Positions 33,221 to 45,423 of a stretch of 64,000 nucleotides of DNA are shown here, one piece after another; position 1 is the first letter of the stretch; the number at the start of each line of letters is the position of its first letter. The notes below the pieces were generated by a model. The model was not told the DNA's origin. It ran no database searches and saw only the letters and a program-made list of their open reading frames with translations. The stretch spans positions 2,247,720 through 2,311,719 of the forward strand of contig CM055103.1 of assembly GCA_029204225.1 (NCBI GenBank), read 5' to 3'. Made by a program: the position numbers and the translations under genes. The DNA is from Diphasiastrum complanatum (taxonomy: Eukaryota > Streptophyta > Lycopodiopsida > Lycopodiales > Lycopodiaceae).

Positions 33221-34820
33221 GTGAGTTTCCCAAGTGACTCGGCAGCTTCCGAGATAAAAGTGTTTCATGAAGACCATGAACACTGTTGCCAACTAACTTC
33301 TGCAATGCTAGCGAGACCCTTCAGCTTTGGGCCGCATGACCTAGTACGTATGCATGGGAAAGTTGGTAACCAGTCAGTAAGAGTCATGGTTGACGATGGG
33401 GCGACCCATACTTTCATCAACTACACCCTTGTTAAAAAACTCAAACTTCCAGAGGTACCTAGTGAGCATAGGTACATAGTTTTTTTGGCTAAGGGTGAAG
33501 ACAAAAAAATTTGGAAGCTATGGTAAGTAATTTAAATTTTGGTATTCAGGGGTATCAAGATGAAATAAACTTTCAGATAATGCACCTGGATAGCACAGAT
33601 ATTGTTCTTGGGAGAGATTGGCTCTACAGCCTAGGACCTTCCCTCCATAGAAATTATTAGGAGAACACCCTCAGCTTTCAGCATAAAGGTCGAGAGATCT
33701 AGTTGCATGGGGAGCATGATGTCCCCAACAACCCTATGGTCTGCAGTTCAGAGCTCTGTTAATTAATCGGAGATAACGACCATCAGGTATTCTTATGTGA
33801 CTTTCAGTTTATTCCAGAAGTTTCTATTTCTAATTCTTTATAGCAAAAAGTAAATAAATGAGAAACTTTATTGTCTAAATTTGAAGATGTTTTTCCTGAA
33901 GATTTATCGCATGGTTTACCACCTAGTAGAGATGTAGATCATGTAATAAACCTAGTACCAGGTACAGCACCTGTTTCTAAAAGTCCGTATCGGGTCAGCC
34001 GAACAGAGGATGAAGAAATAACTAGGCAGTGAACAGATTATCTTGGGAAAGGCCAAATTCAGACCAGTAGTTCACCATGGGCCTCACCAGTCCTTTTGGT
34101 GAAAAAGAAGGGGTCTATGTGTCTTTGCGTAGATTACAGAGCCCTCAATAAAGTCACAATTAAGAATAAGTACCCAATGCCTCGGCCAGACGAGTTGTTT
34201 GATCAACTCGACGGGGCTAAGTTTTTCAGTAAAATTGACCTTAGATCGGGATATCATCAAGTTTGTATAAATTCGGAAGATGTCCCGAAAATAGCTTTTA
34301 GGACTCGTCATGGTCATTATGAGTTCAAGGTGATGCCCTTTGGGCTCACAAATGCTCCAGCAACCTTTATGACCTCGATGAACAGTGTCCTCAGACCGTA
34401 CTTGGGTAAGTTCGTGGTCGTATTTTTAAATGACATCCTCGTCTACAGTAAAACGAGGAAGGAGCATCTTAAACACCTTAGAAAGGTGTTTCGACTGCTT
34501 AGAAAGCATAAGCTTTATGCTAAGAAACGTAAGTGTGAATTTTTCGTTCAAGAAGTAGCTTATTTGGGTCACATTATCTCAGCAGATGGGATTAAGATGG
34601 ACCCCAGTAAGGTCAAAGCCATACTCAGTTGGTTGAGACCTCAGAATATTTTAGAATTACAGATCTTTCTAGGTTTGGCGGGATATTACAGACGATTTGT
34701 CAAGGAATATGCTCAGATAGCAGTTCCCATGACAAATATTCTTAAGGGGAAGGGAAAGGAGTTCATATAGGAGTTCGCACAGCAGGAGAGCTTTGATGCT
34801 CTCAAAACAGCTTTAAAAGG
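33221..34820 (+). pseudogene. E0 protease and reverse transcriptase, 3'-truncated
   Basis: The protease region has VMVDDGATHTFIN (33385-33425; DDGA in place of DSGA). The RT frame (34096-34770) contains [22 protein letters not shown], the [13 protein letters not shown] block and [11 protein letters not shown], where the second catalytic Asp is Asn (FLND for FLDD). [11 protein letters not shown] follows, then a stop. RNase H, integrase and chromodomain are absent, because at about 34820 the sequence switches to an hAT transposase fragment. It is a dead copy of the E1 family. Confidence 0.88.
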
Positions 34821-34821
34821 T

Positions 34822-35692
34822 CGTCCGAACAGGTTATCCATCGAGCAATGTAGCCGGTTGGTGTTTGTGAACACCAACGGCTGTATGCTGAGGCACATGC
34901 GAGGACAGGGCCAGATGCTCGAGGTGAGTCACCTCATTACCCCTTGTTTCTTGCTATGCTTTGACGAATTGAATTGCTTTCGAAATATGCAGTGGCTTGC
35001 AAAATACCTGCCTGACTACAATGTATTGTTTTTGGTTGCAGGTGAACCTTGACACTTGCTTGGTGGATTCGGCAGCTGCTGCTCCTCGGGCACCACCCAC
35101 GCAGGAGGAGATGGATGATGAGATCCATAGAGAGTTCTATAGACAGGCACAGGCTGACGCACGGGCTTTACGGCTGCAGAGGAGGACACAGAGGCAGAGG
35201 GATAGGGCTGAGGAGGGAGATGATGAGGGCTCGGAGGACCCTGATGTGGAGACGGACGAGGAGCTAGCCATTCCTGCTCGTAGGCCTAGAGGGAGACCTA
35301 GAGGTTTTGGGAGGGGGGGGCTGAGTTCACTTTTCGTAGACAGGAGTGGAGCATAATAGGCAGCCGTTGGCTAGACATCATCATAGTGGGGAGGGCCATC
35401 CCAGGCGTAGGATCACAGCCACCTGACAGACACAACGGAGTAGACACAGGAGTGGAGGCAGCCAGATGGGGGCTAGAGGAGGGGAGAGAGGTAGAGGTAG
35501 AGGCAGGGGGAGGGGGAGGATCCAGAGCCAAAGCACGCCGCAGAGAGTTAGAGCACGCAGTAGAGCCACGACCAAACCACGGTGTATGGTTCCCTCCGGT
35601 TCTGATTCAGCTGCAGACCCTTGGGATCTGCAGTCAGGCACAGACTCGGATGATTTCTCCTACCATGACTCTGACGAGTCTTAGTTGTATAG
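34822..35692 (+). pseudogene. hAT transposase C-terminal fragment (h1), with one intron
   Basis: The fragment opens inside the hAT dimerisation motif (RPNRLSIEQCSRLVFVNTNG). A 118-bp GT-AG intron (34924-35041) follows after CTCGAG. The next exon starts VNLDTCLVDSAAAAPRA, is rich in Glu/Asp/Arg, and ends with a Gly-Arg repeat (RGRGRGRGRGR) and an acidic tail FSYHDSDES. The same exon-intron structure occurs in h2 on the other strand. A run of G near 35312 marks a frameshift. The upstream transposase is missing, and the fragment is fused to E0. The 3' UTR continues to about 35790 and matches the hAT tail at 50873-51045. Confidence 0.83.
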
Positions 35693-35846
35693 TTTTCATT
35701 ACGTTCATGGAACATTATTGTACCCCATTTTGGTGCCATGTGGGCCGATATTATATATGATGGATCATCTATTCATAGCAGTGTCATGATTTAGTACTGT
35801 TCTTTGTGGTTTTAGTTCGGTAACTTCGGTTTTATGGTTTATGGTT

Positions 35847-35848
<2 letters not shown>

Positions 35849-35941
<93 letters not shown>
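35849..35941. repeat. (AG)n array, about 46 units
   Basis: Uninterrupted AG repeat. It begins after the 3' flank of h1 and ends at the spacer that separates it from the second array. Confidence 0.98.
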
Positions 35942-35944
<3 letters not shown>

Positions 35945-36045
35945 GTTGAAAAATGTTTCATTTAAGGTTCAGTATGGTTCAAAATGATTCAACAGGGTTT
36001 TTGTTCTGCATGATTCAGCATGGTTTTTGTTCAGTTTGTTGTAAT

Positions 36046-36047
<2 letters not shown>
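35942..36047. repeat. Spacer between (GA)n arrays, left copy
   Basis: About 106 bp, with GGTTGAAAAATGTTTCATTT, AAGGTTCAGTATGGTTC, and CAGCATGGTTTTTGTTCAGT. The same spacer, in the same orientation, lies at 59557-59650, also between two (GA)n arrays. Confidence 0.9.

Positions 36048-36125
<78 letters not shown>
36048..36125. repeat. (GA)n array at the 3' end of LINE A
   Basis: About 38 GA units. On the minus strand the LINE 3' UTR (...ATTAATAAAGCTTT) runs directly into this array as (CT)n, with no poly(A). Confidence 0.97.
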
Positions 36126-36129
<4 letters not shown>

Positions 36130-36542
36130 TTTATTAATGTCTTTTCCATGCCAAAAGGCATATAAGACTAGTAAATGTACATGTCAAGTATGTGGTAACA
36201 ATGGGAGCGTATGAAACGTCTCCAAACCGGTAACATAAATAACAAATCTAAAGCTATGAACTGAAATAGATGTGATGATATATGAAACATGTGGGAGCAT
36301 GTATATTAGCTAAAAGTCATGAGTGGGGTATGACACTGTCATCCAATCCTGTCCTGCTGATGTTGTAAAAGGATGTAATACGGGCCGCATGGAGGGCCAC
36401 TGGTGGTCGCTGACGTCGTCTAGGAGGGTGAAGAGGTCTCCTTGTGGTAAGTCGAGTAGCTCGTGCTGCAACATGGGTATGTGTGGGGCACTGTCTCCGA
36501 TCTCTATGGGCAGGTAAGTCATCATCACCATCGTCATCATCA

Positions 36543-39500
36543 TCAAATACTAGGTCTCGTCCTCTCCTCCTGGAGAAGAAAGATGATCTGAGGCTGAGAA
36601 ACATGACTCTGCTGGGCTGTCTGACACAGCCCCTGTTGTAGTATAAACATCTCCCGTATCATGAGTGCAGCGCATTTGGAGTCCTCATAGGCTAGGAGGG
36701 ATCGTAGGGTGACGGGTGTGTCACGGAACAAACAATGGTATCTCCCTCTGATCTCGTAATATACTGGGCACCTAAAGATAAAGTGCTCCTCTGACTCCAC
36801 CTCATCCAAGGAGCATAACTGACAAATCCGCTCCGCTCTCGGGATACCCTGGAATCTCCCAGTCTCAATAGCCAACTGATGTGATGATACACGAAGCTGG
36901 CCCAATGTAAATCTGAAGCAGTGTGATAACCTTGAGTCCAAATAGTGTGGCAAAACTGGGAACCCTGCTATGTCAAGCTCAATAAAGTGAGTCCAGTAAT
37001 AGTCGGGTTTAACCCCACGCTGTCGCCTCCAAGTATGATCGAGGTATGCCCGATATAAGGCGCGCCTGATATACTGATGAGTACCTGAGGGGAGCTCTGT
37101 AGTGTGGATACCAAATGACTCAAGGAGGAAGTGGGATGCCTGGGAGAACCACGACAGTCGATAGCCCTGGTCATGAAGTGAGTGTGAGGAAACAAGTGCT
37201 ATCTGTGTATATCTCATATCTGCATCGGGCAGAGCCTGGACTCTCTGAATATATGTGATAAGATGTAAAGCGTATCTATCTGAATGGGTGGAACGACAAA
37301 CTTTACAAGAAGGATCTCGTGTGGAACCGAGGGCTTCGCCCGAATCATACGAGCTAACATAGTGGTCTGTAATCGTGAAATGCTGGCCCAGTGTGATGAC
37401 GAGAGACCAGTACACCATGTCTCTGCTGCATACATGGCAGTGGGGGTGACAATAGTATCAAAAAGTCTACACTTACTACGAGCATCTCTGATGAACTTCA
37501 TGAAGCAGAACCGCTCAAGCTGAACAAGAGAGGAGTGCCCCTTCCCAAGTCGGGTGGTGGCCGCCTGTCGCATGCTAAAGGGAGGACAAGAAAAGAGTAT
37601 TCCCAAATAAGTATAAGAGGAAACTACCTCTAAGGCTTGCCCATCTAGGGTGAACTCCTGGCGCTGCATGAAAGCTCGAGAAGTGTTGAAGACCATAACT
37701 TTGGTCTTCGTAGTGTTCACCCCCAATCCCCATCTGGTACAAAATCCCTGTAAGCAATCCAACTGCCTCTGTAATCCCTCTCTGGTCGGGGATACAAGTA
37801 CCACATCATCCACATAGAGGAGAATAGCAATCAAAATGGTGCCAAGTCTACATCCAGCCCCGCCACATTGTGAGATGACTCGCTCTAACTCATCAATGTA
37901 TAATCCAAAGAGAACCGGTGAAAGAGAACATCCCTGTTTCACCCCAATGGTGCTCCAAACGTGATCAGATAGGCCACTGTCATGTTGGAAACATCCCAAG
38001 ACCTTCTCATACAGAGCCATCACTGCTAGAACAATATCTGTGGAGAAACCAAGGTCACGAAGTCTCTGAATGAGTAGGGAGCGTGGTACAGAATCAAAGG
38101 CTTTCCTGAAGTCCACAAAACAACAGTAAACCCTCTCTTTCCTGTACTTAGCTTCCTCAATCAGAGCTCGGAGTGTGAAGATATGGTCAGTGGTAGAATT
38201 ATGAGATCTAAAACCTGCCTGCCCCAATGCATGTAATCTCCGGTTTTTCGCCTCTGAACTCACTGCAGACTGGAGTATGGTGCCATAGAGCTTCGTGAGA
38301 ACATGCCCAATCATGATAGTGCGGTAATTACCAGGAATCATGGGATCACCATTTTTATGAAAAGGATGGATGATGTTGGTGCACCAAGATGAAGGGAAAC
38401 CAGAAACAACGGCGGAATTGAGGAGAGTGGCTAGTGTGGGAGCAAGGAGGTCGGAAGCATGGGTTAGGAGTTCAGATTCGAGGTCTTCAATATCTCTTGC
38501 CTTATGGGACTTCATTCTCTTGATGGCCGCGAGTACCATGTCAGAGGTGAAGAAGGTGAACTCAGAAGGGCGTGGAGAGATTGAGGTGGGTGTGTCTGTG
38601 GGTATGGTATATAGGCTGGTAGCGTAGTCGGTCCATATGCGGAGGTCATCCAGGAGAGGTGGTGGAGCACGGGGGATAAATTCACGCCAAAAGGCACCTG
38701 AAGAGGAACTGAAGAGAAGGTCAACAAGACGTTTTCCTTCAGAGTCGTCATAGGCGCGCTTTTTCCGGCGGAGTGTGCGACGACAAGAGCGTTTGGCGGA
38801 GCGGAGGAGGTGAGGATCATGAGTACGGGCATGGTTGACAAGGTGATGGAGAGAGCGACATTTGGCATCATACCACGGGGGGTGCAAAGGCCGTAATGAT
38901 GAGGGACGAGTGTGTCTGCCTTTATAGGGCTTAGATGGAAAAACTAGGGAAGCAGCGGTATGAAGAGAGGTGCTAAGGAAGGCAACCTGAGTCTCGATGG
39001 TGCTATCGTGTGGAAAGGAATGGAGTAGGGAGGCTAGAGATTCCTGGTAAGCTGGCGTATAGAGAGAACTGAATGTATACCTGGGTGCACGTGTAAGCAA
39101 GGGATGTGAGGATGGTTGGGGAGGTGGGAGGCGGCCGATAGCGAAGGAGAGAAAGGAGTGATCAGAGAGAGTGGTGGGAGATATATGAAAGTCAGAGATG
39201 AGAGGTATGGAGGATGGTGATCCCATGAGATAATCCACAACACTATGTCCACCACTGTGGGGGTGACAAGTATAACTACCGGAGTTTGGCCAGCAAGTTA
39301 GGCCATTGTAAATGGCTAACTCATGAGCCTCTCCAAACTGCAATAAATGCTCACCGTAGGGGGTAATAGGTCCCAAGCTGTCCTCTGAAACCCTGGTAAC
39401 TCCCATCTCATCACTGTCAAGGGCATGAACGCGGAGCTGGTCGGTGATGTCATAAAACTTTGACTGCCGTGAGGAGGTTCAGGCATTAAAATCCCCAGTA

Positions 39501-39950
39501 AGGAGGATATGCCCTCGCTCTGCGAATCTGATGATGTCAGGCAATAAAACAAGATAGGGTGAACCTGTGTACTCAGCAAAGGACGAAGACTCTGGAGGAA
39601 AATAGCATGCCGCCACAAAGAGGTCCCCCAATATCCTGTCCAACAATACGAATCCATATATAACGTGCATACTCGTCATGTCTAATGAACTCGATGCTCG
39701 GGTGAAGAGACTCCCTGTATAAGCATGCAACACCTCCGGATCCACGACCACTAGCTGATCTAGTCTCAGGTTTGTATACGGAATCCCATCTATATCCTGG
39801 AAAAATCGGTAGTCCTCTCTCCTGACTCTCGTGAGTCTCTGTAAAAAGCAATAGATCTCTGTCAGTGATGAAGTCGATCAAGTCGCTAGCTATGGAAGAT
39901 GAGTGGATACCATTATAGTTCCATACTCCAATCCGGAAATGGTGTGGATG
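36543..39950 (-). pseudogene. LINE A ORF2: endonuclease, reverse transcriptase, C-terminal finger
   Basis: The endonuclease begins near 39940 (RIGVWNYNGIHSS), with LLLFTETHESQ, GSGGVACLY, HILLTGDFNA (a stop follows at 39479) and HSVVDYLMGS. These are APE-type nuclease motifs needed for target nicking. The RT spans about 38510-37250: IHPFHKNGD, GNYRTIMIGHVL, CCFVDFRKAFDSVPR, GVKQGCSLSPVLFG and LLYVDDVVLVSP. Copy B has YADD at the last site. A frameshift near 37230 leads into the C-terminal frame, which holds IPRAERICQLC...EEHFIFRC, a C-x2-C-H-C type finger. A second frameshift lies near 39630. The clade is unresolved by eye; it is not the usual plant L1 type with a poly(A) tail. Confidence 0.9.
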
Positions 39951-39989
39951 GGGCCCTGGGGCACTCCTGAACCCGGGGACCCCAAATCC

Positions 39990-40240
39990 CTAGCACCTAG
40001 GAGCGCTGTCAAGAAAGCGCACTCGTCCATCTCGATAAATGACTCGTCTGCCAGACTCACGGGCTGTCTGAAAGGCCCTACGCCTCTCTTCTACCTGGAT
40101 ATATGTGAGGTCGTCATCCATATAGATAGTGGTACCACGTAGCTTAGCTCTGCACCGTAAAGCATCTCGGCGACTCTCAAGGGAGGTGAAACGGATAATG
40201 AGTGTGGCTGCATCTCTAGTGGTCCTCCATGTGGTGTCCA
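39990..40240 (-). pseudogene. LINE A ORF1, 3' part
   Basis: Continues ORF1 after the E1 insertion: DTTWRTTRDAATLIIRFTSL (end of an RRM-like fold), then IYMDDDLTYIQVEERRRAF and RRVIYRDGRVRFLDS. This resembles the C-terminal domain that follows the RRM in L1 ORF1p (type II) proteins, which are RNA-binding trimeric chaperones. The stop is at 39990. LINE B encodes the equivalent segment at 52194-51922. Confidence 0.78.
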
Positions 40241-40598
40241 TGTAATAGATCCTAACACCACAGTAGGGCAAGCACTAACTGATCCACCCAACCTTTCCTA
40301 CTCCCTGATATAGAGTAAGCCCCTCCTAGCCCAGTGTGAGGACTGGTAGCATGCTACTGCCAAGTGTCGGCCACGTGGCACTGACGTGGCCGACTGCACG
40401 TCGGGACCCAATTGGGGGCCCTATCCTGCTGACAGGGTCCCTAGGCTGTGTTAGGCCCGCCATGGCTATGGACCGTGCTGGGGCACACTACTCACACTGT
40501 CTTGCCCTGTTGGTCATGTACACTGGACACGACCTTGACTGTGGTATCTGACCTATCTGTGTTCTCTAGGGTTCGGCACTGGTTACGAGCTCGTAACA
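40241..40598 (-). repeat. 3' LTR of E1 (358 bp)
   Basis: TGTAATAGATCC ... CTCGTAACA on the plus strand. It contains CCACGTGG (G-box palindrome) and GACGTGG motifs shared with the other LTR. The polypurine tract is just inside (minus AAGGGGGAGGGAG, plus about 40599-40613). Confidence 0.95.
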
Positions 40599-40609
40599 CT
40601 CCCTCCCCC

Positions 40610-42159
40610 TTAAGAACCGTCTTGGTCCTCGAAGACAGTCTGGAAAAATCTTGCGAAGGACGCTGCCTCTTTCCCAAGTGGCATTCTCAACAGGCGGATC
40701 ATTCCACTTAACCAGATATTCTCGGTATAGAGTATGATGAGTCTGCGTCTCTCTACTATAAGAATCTCCTCTGGTTCATGTGGAGGTTGTTGAGGATCCA
40801 ATGGGAGAACTAGAACAATGTCCCCTACCAGATTGTCTGATCTGGTTAAGGCTTTTCGTAACTGACTTACATTAAAGACTAGAAAAACCTTACTGCTGTG
40901 TGGGAGTTCTAGTTCATAGGTGACCTCGCCTAGTCTCCTACTGATGGTAAAGGGACCACAATACCTTGGAGACAACTTAGCACACACTCCTGATTTGAGG
41001 GTTTTAGAGTCTCAACTGGGACTCTCAAGTAGACTTTCTCACCAGTGGAGAACTGCACATCCCGTCTGTGTGGATCTGCATAATGCCTGGCTCGATCCTG
41101 GGACTATCTAATGCTACGCTTAGCATGTTCTATCATCTAGTTTAGGTCCTCTAAAAAGTTTCTGGCTGCTTCAACTTTTTCTTGTTTAAACCCTACAGCT
41201 GTGGGTGAGCGTGGCTGAAAACCGTACATCAGCATAAATGGGCTGTATCCCGTAGCTGAATGTTTGGTACTGTTGTAAGCAAACTCTAATATCGAGAGAT
41301 ACTCCTCCCAATTAGTCTGCTTCTTGCTGACGTATGCACGAAGCATATCCTCCAGCACTTGATTTACCCTTTCTGTTTGACCGTCCGTCTGTGGATGGTC
41401 GGTGGTACTCATATTAAGTTTAGTATGGAGATGATGGAATACTGCCCTCCAAAAATTTCCAGTAAACTTACTGTCCCGGTCGCTGACTATGCCGGAAGGT
41501 AGACCGTACAATTTAAATAGCCTGTCTACAAACAACCTCGCTAACTCTGGAGCTCTAACGGTTGTTTTGGTCGGAATGAAATGAGCCATTTTGGTCAGAC
41601 GGTCAACTGTGATCCATATAGCGTCATTACCCTTTTGGGTTTTAGGCAGGCTTACTATAAAATCCATGGAGATACTCTCCCATTTACCAGCTGGTATTTC
41701 TAAGGGATGCAACAACCCTCCTGCCTTTAAATGCTCTGCTTTATTTACTTGACATTTCTGGCAACTGATTACATACTGGTGGACGTCCTTTTTCATACTG
41801 GGCCAGAAAAATTGCCTATGAAGAAGCTCATAGGTCTTCTGTATGCCTGGGTGTCCCGCACTAGGATTGTCATGACATTCATATAGGACCTGTTGCCTAT
41901 AATCCTCTGAATTGGGGACACATACTCTATCTCTATAGAGCAAGTACTCATCCTGAATGGAATACTGTTTCCATTTGAATCCTTGAGTCAACTGACCCTC
42001 AACCACTAGGGTTTGCTTGGGTAATATAGGCTCAGAATCCTCAACGTCATCTGACGACGTATACTTGGACTCATCATCATCCTCAACGGAAGTTGCCGTA
42101 TTCTTGGATGAACTGGCACCAGCCCCGGGAACTGGTTCTGGAGTCTGTAACTGTCTGCT
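40610..42159 (-). pseudogene. E1 integrase and chromodomain
   Basis: The integrase frame (42006-41137) has the zinc-binding HHCC (HPGIQKTYELLH...CQKCQ) and the DDE core (SMDFIVSLP, SDRDSKF, TERVNQVLED). A TAG (41137) and another stop follow; then the GPF/Y module (YCGPFTISRRLGEVTYEL) at about 40965-40910. In a shifted frame comes a chromodomain (YREYLVKWNDPPVENATWE) near 40720-40660. The chromodomain places E1 among the chromoviruses, whose chromodomain directs integration to marked chromatin. Stops and a frameshift make it non-functional. Confidence 0.88.
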
Positions 42160-43959
42160 CTAGACTGAGTTCCAGATAGTAGAGAAGAATGCATCATGCT
42201 GGCATTTCCCTCTCAAGGACTCGAGTAACTCATTACGAATCTGAGTAAAACTCAGTTCGTTTATCATAGGTATTCTGCTAAGGGCATCTGCTACTGTATT
42301 GAATTTTCCACGTCTATATCTGATAGACATGTCAAACTCTTGCATCAACTCTGCCCAACGAGCTTTCCGACCTCTAAGCTCAGGTTGATTGCAAAGGTAT
42401 TTGAGACTCTCATGGTTTGTCAGGACCTCAAAGTTGGCACCATACAAATAATGCCTCCAAGTCTTAAGGGCATGGACTATAGAAAAGAGTTCCTTTTCAT
42501 AGGCACTGTACCTAGTCTGAGCTGGCTCGAGTTTTTTGCTCTCGAACGCAACTGGTCGTCCGCCCTGAGTTAGCACAGCACCTACTGCAAAGTCGCTAGC
42601 ATCTGTTTCGACCACAAATGGCTGATTGGGGTCGACGACTTTTAAAACCGGTGTTGTAGCTAAGGCTGTTTTGAGAGCATCAAAGCTCTCCTGCTGTGCA
42701 GACTCCCAAATGAACTCCTTTCCCTTCCCCTTAAGGAGATTTGTCATAGGAACTGCTATCTGAGCATATTCCTTGACAAATCGTCTGTAATATCCCGCTA
42801 GACCAAGAAAGATCTGAAGATCCAAAATATTCTGAGGTCTCAGCCAACTGAGTATGGCTTTAACCTTATTTGGGTCCATCTTAATCCCATCTGGAGAGAT
42901 AATGTGACCCAAATATGCTACTTCTTCAACGAAGAATTCACACTTGGATTGTTTAGCATAGAGCTTATGCTTTCTGAGCAGTCGAAACACCTTTTTGAGG
43001 TGTTTTAGATGCTCCTTCCTCGTTTTGTTGTAAACGAGGATGTCATCTAAAAATACGACTACAAACTTACCCAAGTATGGTCTGAGAACACTGTTCATCA
43101 AGGTCATAAAGGTAGCTGGAGCATTTGTGAGCCCAAATGGCATCACCTTAAACTCATAATGACCGTGACGAGTCCTAAAAGCTGTTTTCGAGACATCTTC
43201 CGATTTTATATGGACTTGATGATATCCCGATCTGAGGTCTATTTTACTGAAAAACTTAGCCCCGTCGAGTTGATCAAACAACTCGTCTGCCCGAGGCATA
43301 GGGTATTTATTCTTAATTGTGACTTTATTGAGGGCTCTGTAATCTACGCAAAGACGCATAGACCCCTCTTTCTTTTTCACCAATAGGACTGGTGAGGCCC
43401 ATGGTGAACTACTGGTCTGAATTTGGCCTTTCCCAAGATAATCTGTTAACTGCCTAGTTATTTCTTCATCCTCTGTTCGGCTGACCCGATACGGACGTTT
43501 AGAAACAGGTGCTGTACCTGGTACTAGGTTTATTACATGATCTACCTCTCTGCTAGGTGGTAAACCATGTGGTAAATCTTCAGGAAAAACATCTTCAAAT
43601 TTAGACAATAAAGTTTCTAATTTACTGATTTTCTGCTGAATAGAACTGGAAATAGAAACTTCAGGAATAAACTGAAAGTCACATAAGAATACCTGATGGT
43701 CTTCGTCTCCGATTAGCTGACAGAGCTCTGAACTGCAGACCATAGGGCTGTTGGGAACATCATGCTCCCCATGCAACTGGATCTCTCGGCCTTTATGCTG
43801 AAAGCTGAGGGTGTTCTCCTGATAGTTTCTGTGGAGGGAAGGTCTTAAACTGTAGAGCCAATCTCTCCCGAGAACAATGTCTGTTCGATCCAGGTGCATT
43901 ATCTGGAAGTTTATTTCATCTTGGTACCCCTGAATACCAAGATTTAACTTACTTACCAT
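42160..43959 (-). pseudogene. E1 reverse transcriptase and RNase H (open for 599 codons)
   Basis: A long uninterrupted frame with, in order, the protease end ([12 protein letters not shown]), RT motifs [27 protein letters not shown], the [13 protein letters not shown] block, the catalytic [11 protein letters not shown] (YxDD-type FLDD, intact), [12 protein letters not shown], and RNase H with [36 protein letters not shown] and [10 protein letters not shown]. In RNase H the third catalytic Asp (normally TDH) is Asn (TNH), so RNase H is probably inactive, while RT looks intact. A TAG at 42160 separates it from integrase. Confidence 0.9.
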
Positions 43960-45423
43960 AGTTTCCCATATTTTTTTATCTTCACCCTTAGCTAATGAAA
44001 CTATGTACCTATGCTGACTAGGTACTTCTGGTAGTTTAAGCTGACTAGGTACTTCTGGTAGTTTAAGCTTTTAAACCAGGGTGTGGTTGATGAAATTATG
44101 GGTTGCCCCATCATCAACCATGACTCTTACTGACTGGTTACCAACTTTCCCATGCATATGTACTAGGTCATGCGGCCCAAAGCTGAAGGGTCTCGCTAGC
44201 ATTGCAGAGGTCAGCTGGCAACAATGTTCATGATCTTCACGATACACTTTGATCTCGGAAGCTGCCGAGTCACTGGGGAAACATACAGTCTGAACAAGAT
44301 GAACTTGTTTTTTATCTTTCTTATCTTTTTTAGTGAAAGGCCCCTTGGGACACTGTTTGACTGTGTGTCCCTTGCCCATACACACAAAGCACAAACGTTC
44401 TTGTTTGGCTTTCTCAAAATCATCTGGTTTTAAGGGCTGTATGAGTGAAGGGCGTTTCTGAGGAGCTTCACTTTTAAATTTATCTTCTTTCTTTCTTTTT
44501 AAAAATTTCTTTTTAAATTGAAAGTCTTTCTGAGGAAGCTGCTCAGAAAGTGGTTGCTGTCTCGCTCTCTTCCTACCCACTGAATCATCATAGATTTGAG
44601 CATATCTGAGAGCTTGCTCAAGGGTAGTAGGCGAGTTTCTCTGGACCTCTACTTTATATTCATCTTTGAGGCCACGAACAAATCCCCTAATTTTCTGATA
44701 GTCATCCATATTTTTAATCTTTAAAATTGCTTCTCGATACTGCGAGATATATTGGATGAGGGACTTGTCCATTACTGTTCTTTCCCAGGCTTCCCAGGCT
44801 CTATCAAGGTCATTTTATGGTAGAAATTCTCTTAGGAAAGCTTCTTCAAAAGCTTTCCATGACCGGGGAGTCTGCCCAGTCTCCTGGAGATTTAACCGCC
44901 ACTTATAGGCCATAGGCCCTAAGGAAAGACTGGCCTCAAGAGCTTGCAAATGGTCACGGGTCTGTTTAAGAGCATGAATGTTCTTCCATTTGCTGAGGAA
45001 GGTTTGTAAAATATCTGCATTTCTATCCTTCTCTTCCCCATTAAAAGTAGGAGGTTTTAAATCTTTAAAAACACTGGGGTGAGACCGTAAAGTCTCACCC
45101 GAAACTGATGGGAGTGGAGAAGGGGATAACTAAGAAGTGGAGGGAAGGCTTCCTTTTGCGGAACTCAAAATCAAGTTTTTGAGTTCAGCGAACGAGTCGT
45201 TCACACTAGACTTGAAATTGGCTAATGCCAACTTCATTTCATCCACTTTTGTTACCAATTGGAGAAACTGCTCCTTGGTAACCAGTTCGTCGAGTTCTTC
45301 GGCGAACTGTTCCTATTCTTCCACTTCCATGGGTTCCTTCCCTTTTTTGTAAGCCAAGGCTTCTGTTTCAAGTTCGTCGAAGCCTCTCTCCGGGGGTTGA
45401 TCAGGTCCCTGAGGAGTGGTCAT
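43960..45423 (-). pseudogene. E1 gag and protease
   Basis: Starts at ATG 45423 (MTTPQGPDQPP). It shows the gag block NGEEKDRNADILQTFLSKW...AYKWRLN (the WW pair of related gags is WR here), TTLEQALRYAQIY, a CCHC knuckle CFVCMGKGHTVKQC (about 44398-44355) and the protease VMVDDGATHNFIN (about 44125-44087; DDGA in place of the usual DSGA/DTGA). In-frame stops lie near 45313, 45130, 44817 and 44071. A 27-bp tandem duplication (CTGACTAGGTACTTCTGGTA...; about 44012-44065) adds nine residues after the protease start. Gag would build particles and protease would cleave the polyprotein. Confidence 0.88.

Noticed and set aside
35298-35641. Leu/Pro/Ser-rich minus-strand frames opposite h1 (and plus-strand ones opposite h2)
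   Set aside because: Antisense shadows of the Gly-Arg-rich hAT tail.
37214-39406. LINE A 730-codon frame as a functional protein gene
   Set aside because: It lacks the endonuclease N-terminus and the C-terminal finger, which are in other frames; the catalytic box is YVDD while the sister copy has YADD.
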